Shown piece after piece: positions 7,129 through 8,908 of a stretch of DNA of 8,908 bases. The DNA is from an uncultured Lentisphaeria bacterium (GTDB lineage Bacteria > Verrucomicrobiota > Lentisphaeria > Victivallales > Victivallaceae): positions 1-8,908 of the forward strand of contig CAIJKT010000323.1 in the NCBI GenBank assembly GCA_903821255.1, written 5' to 3'. Under the pieces are notes generated by a model. It did not search any database. It saw only the letters and a list, made by a program, of their open reading frames with translations, and was not told the DNA's origin. The first letter of the stretch is position 1; every line of letters begins with the position of its first letter. Position numbers and translations under genes: made by a program.

Positions 7129-8397
7129 TTATCCCTTTAAATCCAGGGCAGTGTAAACTACATAGTCAAGATCAATTACGGCGCTGCATTGCTTATCGGT
7201 ACCAATAATAACTTTTCCGTATGTACTGCGCTGGTAATACGGAATATTTTTTTCCGGATCCTCATCGGCTTTATCTTTTTTCTTCTGTTCCTGCAGCCGC
7301 TGTTCTTTCTCTTTTTGCTTCTGCGCATCCGGTGGTCCATCCGCCGGTGACTGAGCCGGCTTCAACTCCGGATTTTCATCTAAATTGATTTTCCCTGCAT
7401 ACAGCGTTCTTTCCGCTTCCATAATCAGCCGTTCCGCGTCATCATTAACTTTCGCCAGCGAAATTCCGCGCACAATATAAATTCTCCGTTCGGAATATGC
7501 TTTGTATAAAATATCTATCAATTTCCGGATGCTGTTCAGATCGCCCCGTACAATAATCGTAAAGCGGTAAAAAGTATAATTGCCTACAACTCTGCCGGCC
7601 AGACTTTCTTTTTCGAATGATTCAAGATAAGTAATTCCGGAACCCGCTATCCGTTTCGCCAGATCGTCAACAGCAGTCCAGCATTTGACAATGAACGGAA
7701 TGGCCTCTTTATCGGGAAGACTTTTTGAGTCGAAAGAGAAAGAGGAGGCAGTCGGGCCAAATTCTATTTTCTTATCTTTATCGGCAGTGTATAAGTCAAG
7801 TAATTTCCATCTTATGCCACGCATGAAAGCATCGCATTTAACTTTTGAACCGCTCAAATTACGTTCCAGTCCCAATCCGGACAGCAGAATTTCGTCAACA
7901 TTGTTCTCGTCAATAAGCTCTGAAGTGCATTTCTGTGCCTCCACAGTAAAATCCAGAATCGCCTTATCCCACTTCTCCGGGTTGTTGTAACTGTTTTTAA
8001 ACATCCGGTAAACCTGGTCCCGGGTTACGCCGGATGCTTTGTTGCTCTCCCAGAATGTGGCAAATTTGGCCTGAAACTCTTCGAAATTCGACCCCATGTC
8101 TTTGGCAAATTTTGACATCGCGGGATAGAGCGGCATTCCGAAAAGAACGCGGATCTCCTTAAATTTGTTTTTGTATTTCTGCGTATCATTTTTTATGCGG
8201 TCAAGATTGCCTTCCACTGGCGCCGGCTTCTGTTTGATCAAATCTTTGATCTGGTTTTTCAGCGTATCTGTTTCCCGGATATAATCCTGCATTGCAGAAT
8301 GCTCTCTCACGGCCATATAGGCGAGAATCAGCGCCACGATTAACGTGATCCCTGAAACAATTAACAACATCATATTTTTTTTAACAAATTTATTCAT
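7129..8397 (-). CDS. Amuc_1100-like / PilO-like inner-membrane pilus-assembly protein
   Basis: 422 residues from ATG 8397. A single membrane helix at about 9-30 follows a basic N-terminus, so the protein is anchored in the inner membrane and faces the periplasm. A charged helix at about 33-84 is probably coiled coil. An alpha/beta region at about 230-315 contains YTFYRFTIIVRGDLNSIRKL and RRIYIVRGISL, the strand-helix-strand pattern of PilO/GspM-like ferredoxin folds and of Amuc_1100. A Lys/Glu/Gln-rich linker at 345-384 precedes a last strand pair, YGKVIIG...AVIDLDYVVY (393-415), which resembles the end of Amuc_1100 as I recall it. It is about 100 residues longer than Amuc_1100, the extra length falling in the middle helical part (about 90-230) and in the charged linker. 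The start is 10 nt after the previous stop, with only weak AGG as ribosome binding site. Probable role: periplasmic scaffold pairing with the PilN-like protein encoded just upstream. Confidence 0.75.
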   Translation of the reverse strand: MNKFVKKNMMLLIVSGITLIVALILAYMAVREHSAMQDYIRETDTLKNQIKDLIKQKPAPVEGNLDRIKNDTQKYKNKFKEIRVLFGMPLYPAMSKFAKDMGSNFEEFQAKFATFWESNKASGVTRDQVYRMFKNSYNNPEKWDKAILDFTVEAQKCTSELIDENNVDEILLSGLGLERNLSGSKVKCDAFMRGIRWKLLDLYTADKDKKIEFGPTASSFSFDSKSLPDKEAIPFIVKCWTAVDDLAKRIAGSGITYLESFEKESLAGRVVGNYTFYRFTIIVRGDLNSIRKLIDILYKAYSERRIYIVRGISLAKVNDDAERLIMEAERTLYAGKINLDENPELKPAQSPADGPPDAQKQKEKEQRLQEQKKKDKADEDPEKNIPYYQRSTYGKVIIGTDKQCSAVIDLDYVVYTALDLKG

Positions 8398-8407
8398 AAA
8401 GTGCTAC

Positions 8408-8908
8408 CTACTTCTTGATAGGATCCTTGAGTTTTGCCCGCAATTTGAACGAGGTAATGTTGTTTTTACCTTTTTCCGGAGTATAGCCGTCATTTTCAAA
8501 GACTATCGAATCATCGCCATCGGCAAATATGCCGGACTTTTTCAGATTTATTCTAAATGCCTCATCCCATAAACTGTTAGGTTTAAAACCGATGGAATGT
8601 CCATAGAATTTAATCCAGTTGATTTCAGTAACCCCTGCGGTAGATGTAAATTGCTGAGCAACTGGCACCGGGCCCGGAGCAGGAGCCGCACCGCCTCTGC
8701 CGCGGCGTCCGCCCGGCGGAGGTGCAGCCGCGGAACGCGCAAACGGGTCTGCAGACGTTCCTGCCGTCAAAGTTCCTGTGCCTTCAAATAACGTAAGCCA
8801 AACCATGTCGGGCAGCATTTTCTGCAGATCATTCATTATGCCCGGCCACTGTTTGCGCTTGCTGATAATATCCATCGCTTCGTCGTATTCACCTTTTGAT
8901 GAATCAAG
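8408..8908 (-). CDS. PilN-like (possibly PilM-PilN fusion, Amuc_1101-like) protein, C-terminal part only
   Basis: Only the last 166 residues are in the window; the frame is open at base 8908, and an internal ATG at 8875 is not the start. The sequence GEYDEAMDIISKRKQW..IMNDLQKMLPDMVWLT (7-39) matches the PilN pattern, in which a helix with R..W..IL..L is followed by LP..VWLT and a beta strand. Then come a Pro/Gly/Arg/Ala-rich probably disordered linker (59-83), a strand FTSTAGVTEINWIKFYGHSI (87-106), a helix (110-123) and a final strand ITSFKLRAKL (151-160), consistent with the PilN ferredoxin-like fold. PilN binds PilO in the inner-membrane alignment complex. In Akkermansia the corresponding gene encodes a PilM-like protein, so this end could be the PilN part of a fusion; that cannot be seen here. 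The gene ends with TAG 10 nt before the next start. Confidence 0.65.
   Translation of the reverse strand, partial: LDSSKGEYDEAMDIISKRKQWPGIMNDLQKMLPDMVWLTLFEGTGTLTAGTSADPFARSAAAPPPGGRRGRGGAAPAPGPVPVAQQFTSTAGVTEINWIKFYGHSIGFKPNSLWDEAFRINLKKSGIFADGDDSIVFENDGYTPEKGKNNITSFKLRAKLKDPIKK

Overview
All six genes lie on the minus strand and read right to left in what looks like one operon, with gaps of only 10 to 32 nt. Two genes run off the ends of the window. From recall of family architecture, not a search, the gene set and order match the Akkermansia muciniphila Amuc_1101-1100-1099-1098 pilus-like locus: PilM/PilN-like protein, Amuc_1100-like protein, Amuc_1099-like protein, then a TPR-bearing secretin. 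This points to the Verrucomicrobiota/Lentisphaerota (PVC) group. The moderate G+C (a little under 50% by eye) and the thrombospondin type 3-like calcium loops are compatible with a Lentisphaerota-type genome, but the species cannot be named.

Layout in transcription order: (1) 8908-8408, C-terminal end of a PilN-like inner-membrane platform protein. (2) 8397-7129, a single-pass inner-membrane protein with coiled coil and a PilO/Amuc_1100-like fold. (3) 7110-5869, a single-pass protein with a four-to-five-cysteine zinc-ribbon motif and a calcium-loop segment, Amuc_1099-like, starting at TTG behind a strong ribosome binding site. (4) 5836-3362, secretin B. (5) 3332-906, secretin A, a diverged tandem paralogue of B. 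(6) 875-1, a lipoprotein of the M28/glutaminyl-cyclase fold whose C-terminus is cut off by the window edge.

Read together, proteins 1 to 3 would form an inner-membrane and periplasmic alignment complex (PilN/PilO/PilP-like roles) that connects to outer-membrane secretin rings built from B and/or A. The lipoprotein could process or cyclise N-termini of exported proteins. No ATPase, prepilin, prepilin peptidase or PilC-like gene is present here, so the export substrate and motor are unknown from this window.

The less usual points are the two tandem TPR-secretins where Akkermansia has one in this locus, an Ala/Pro repeat tract inserted inside the N0 domain of secretin A, a cysteine zinc ribbon in a protein predicted to face the periplasm, and the glutaminyl-cyclase-like lipoprotein attached to the operon. 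No gap exceeds 32 nt, and no RNA gene, mobile element, CRISPR array, promoter or terminator could be supported.
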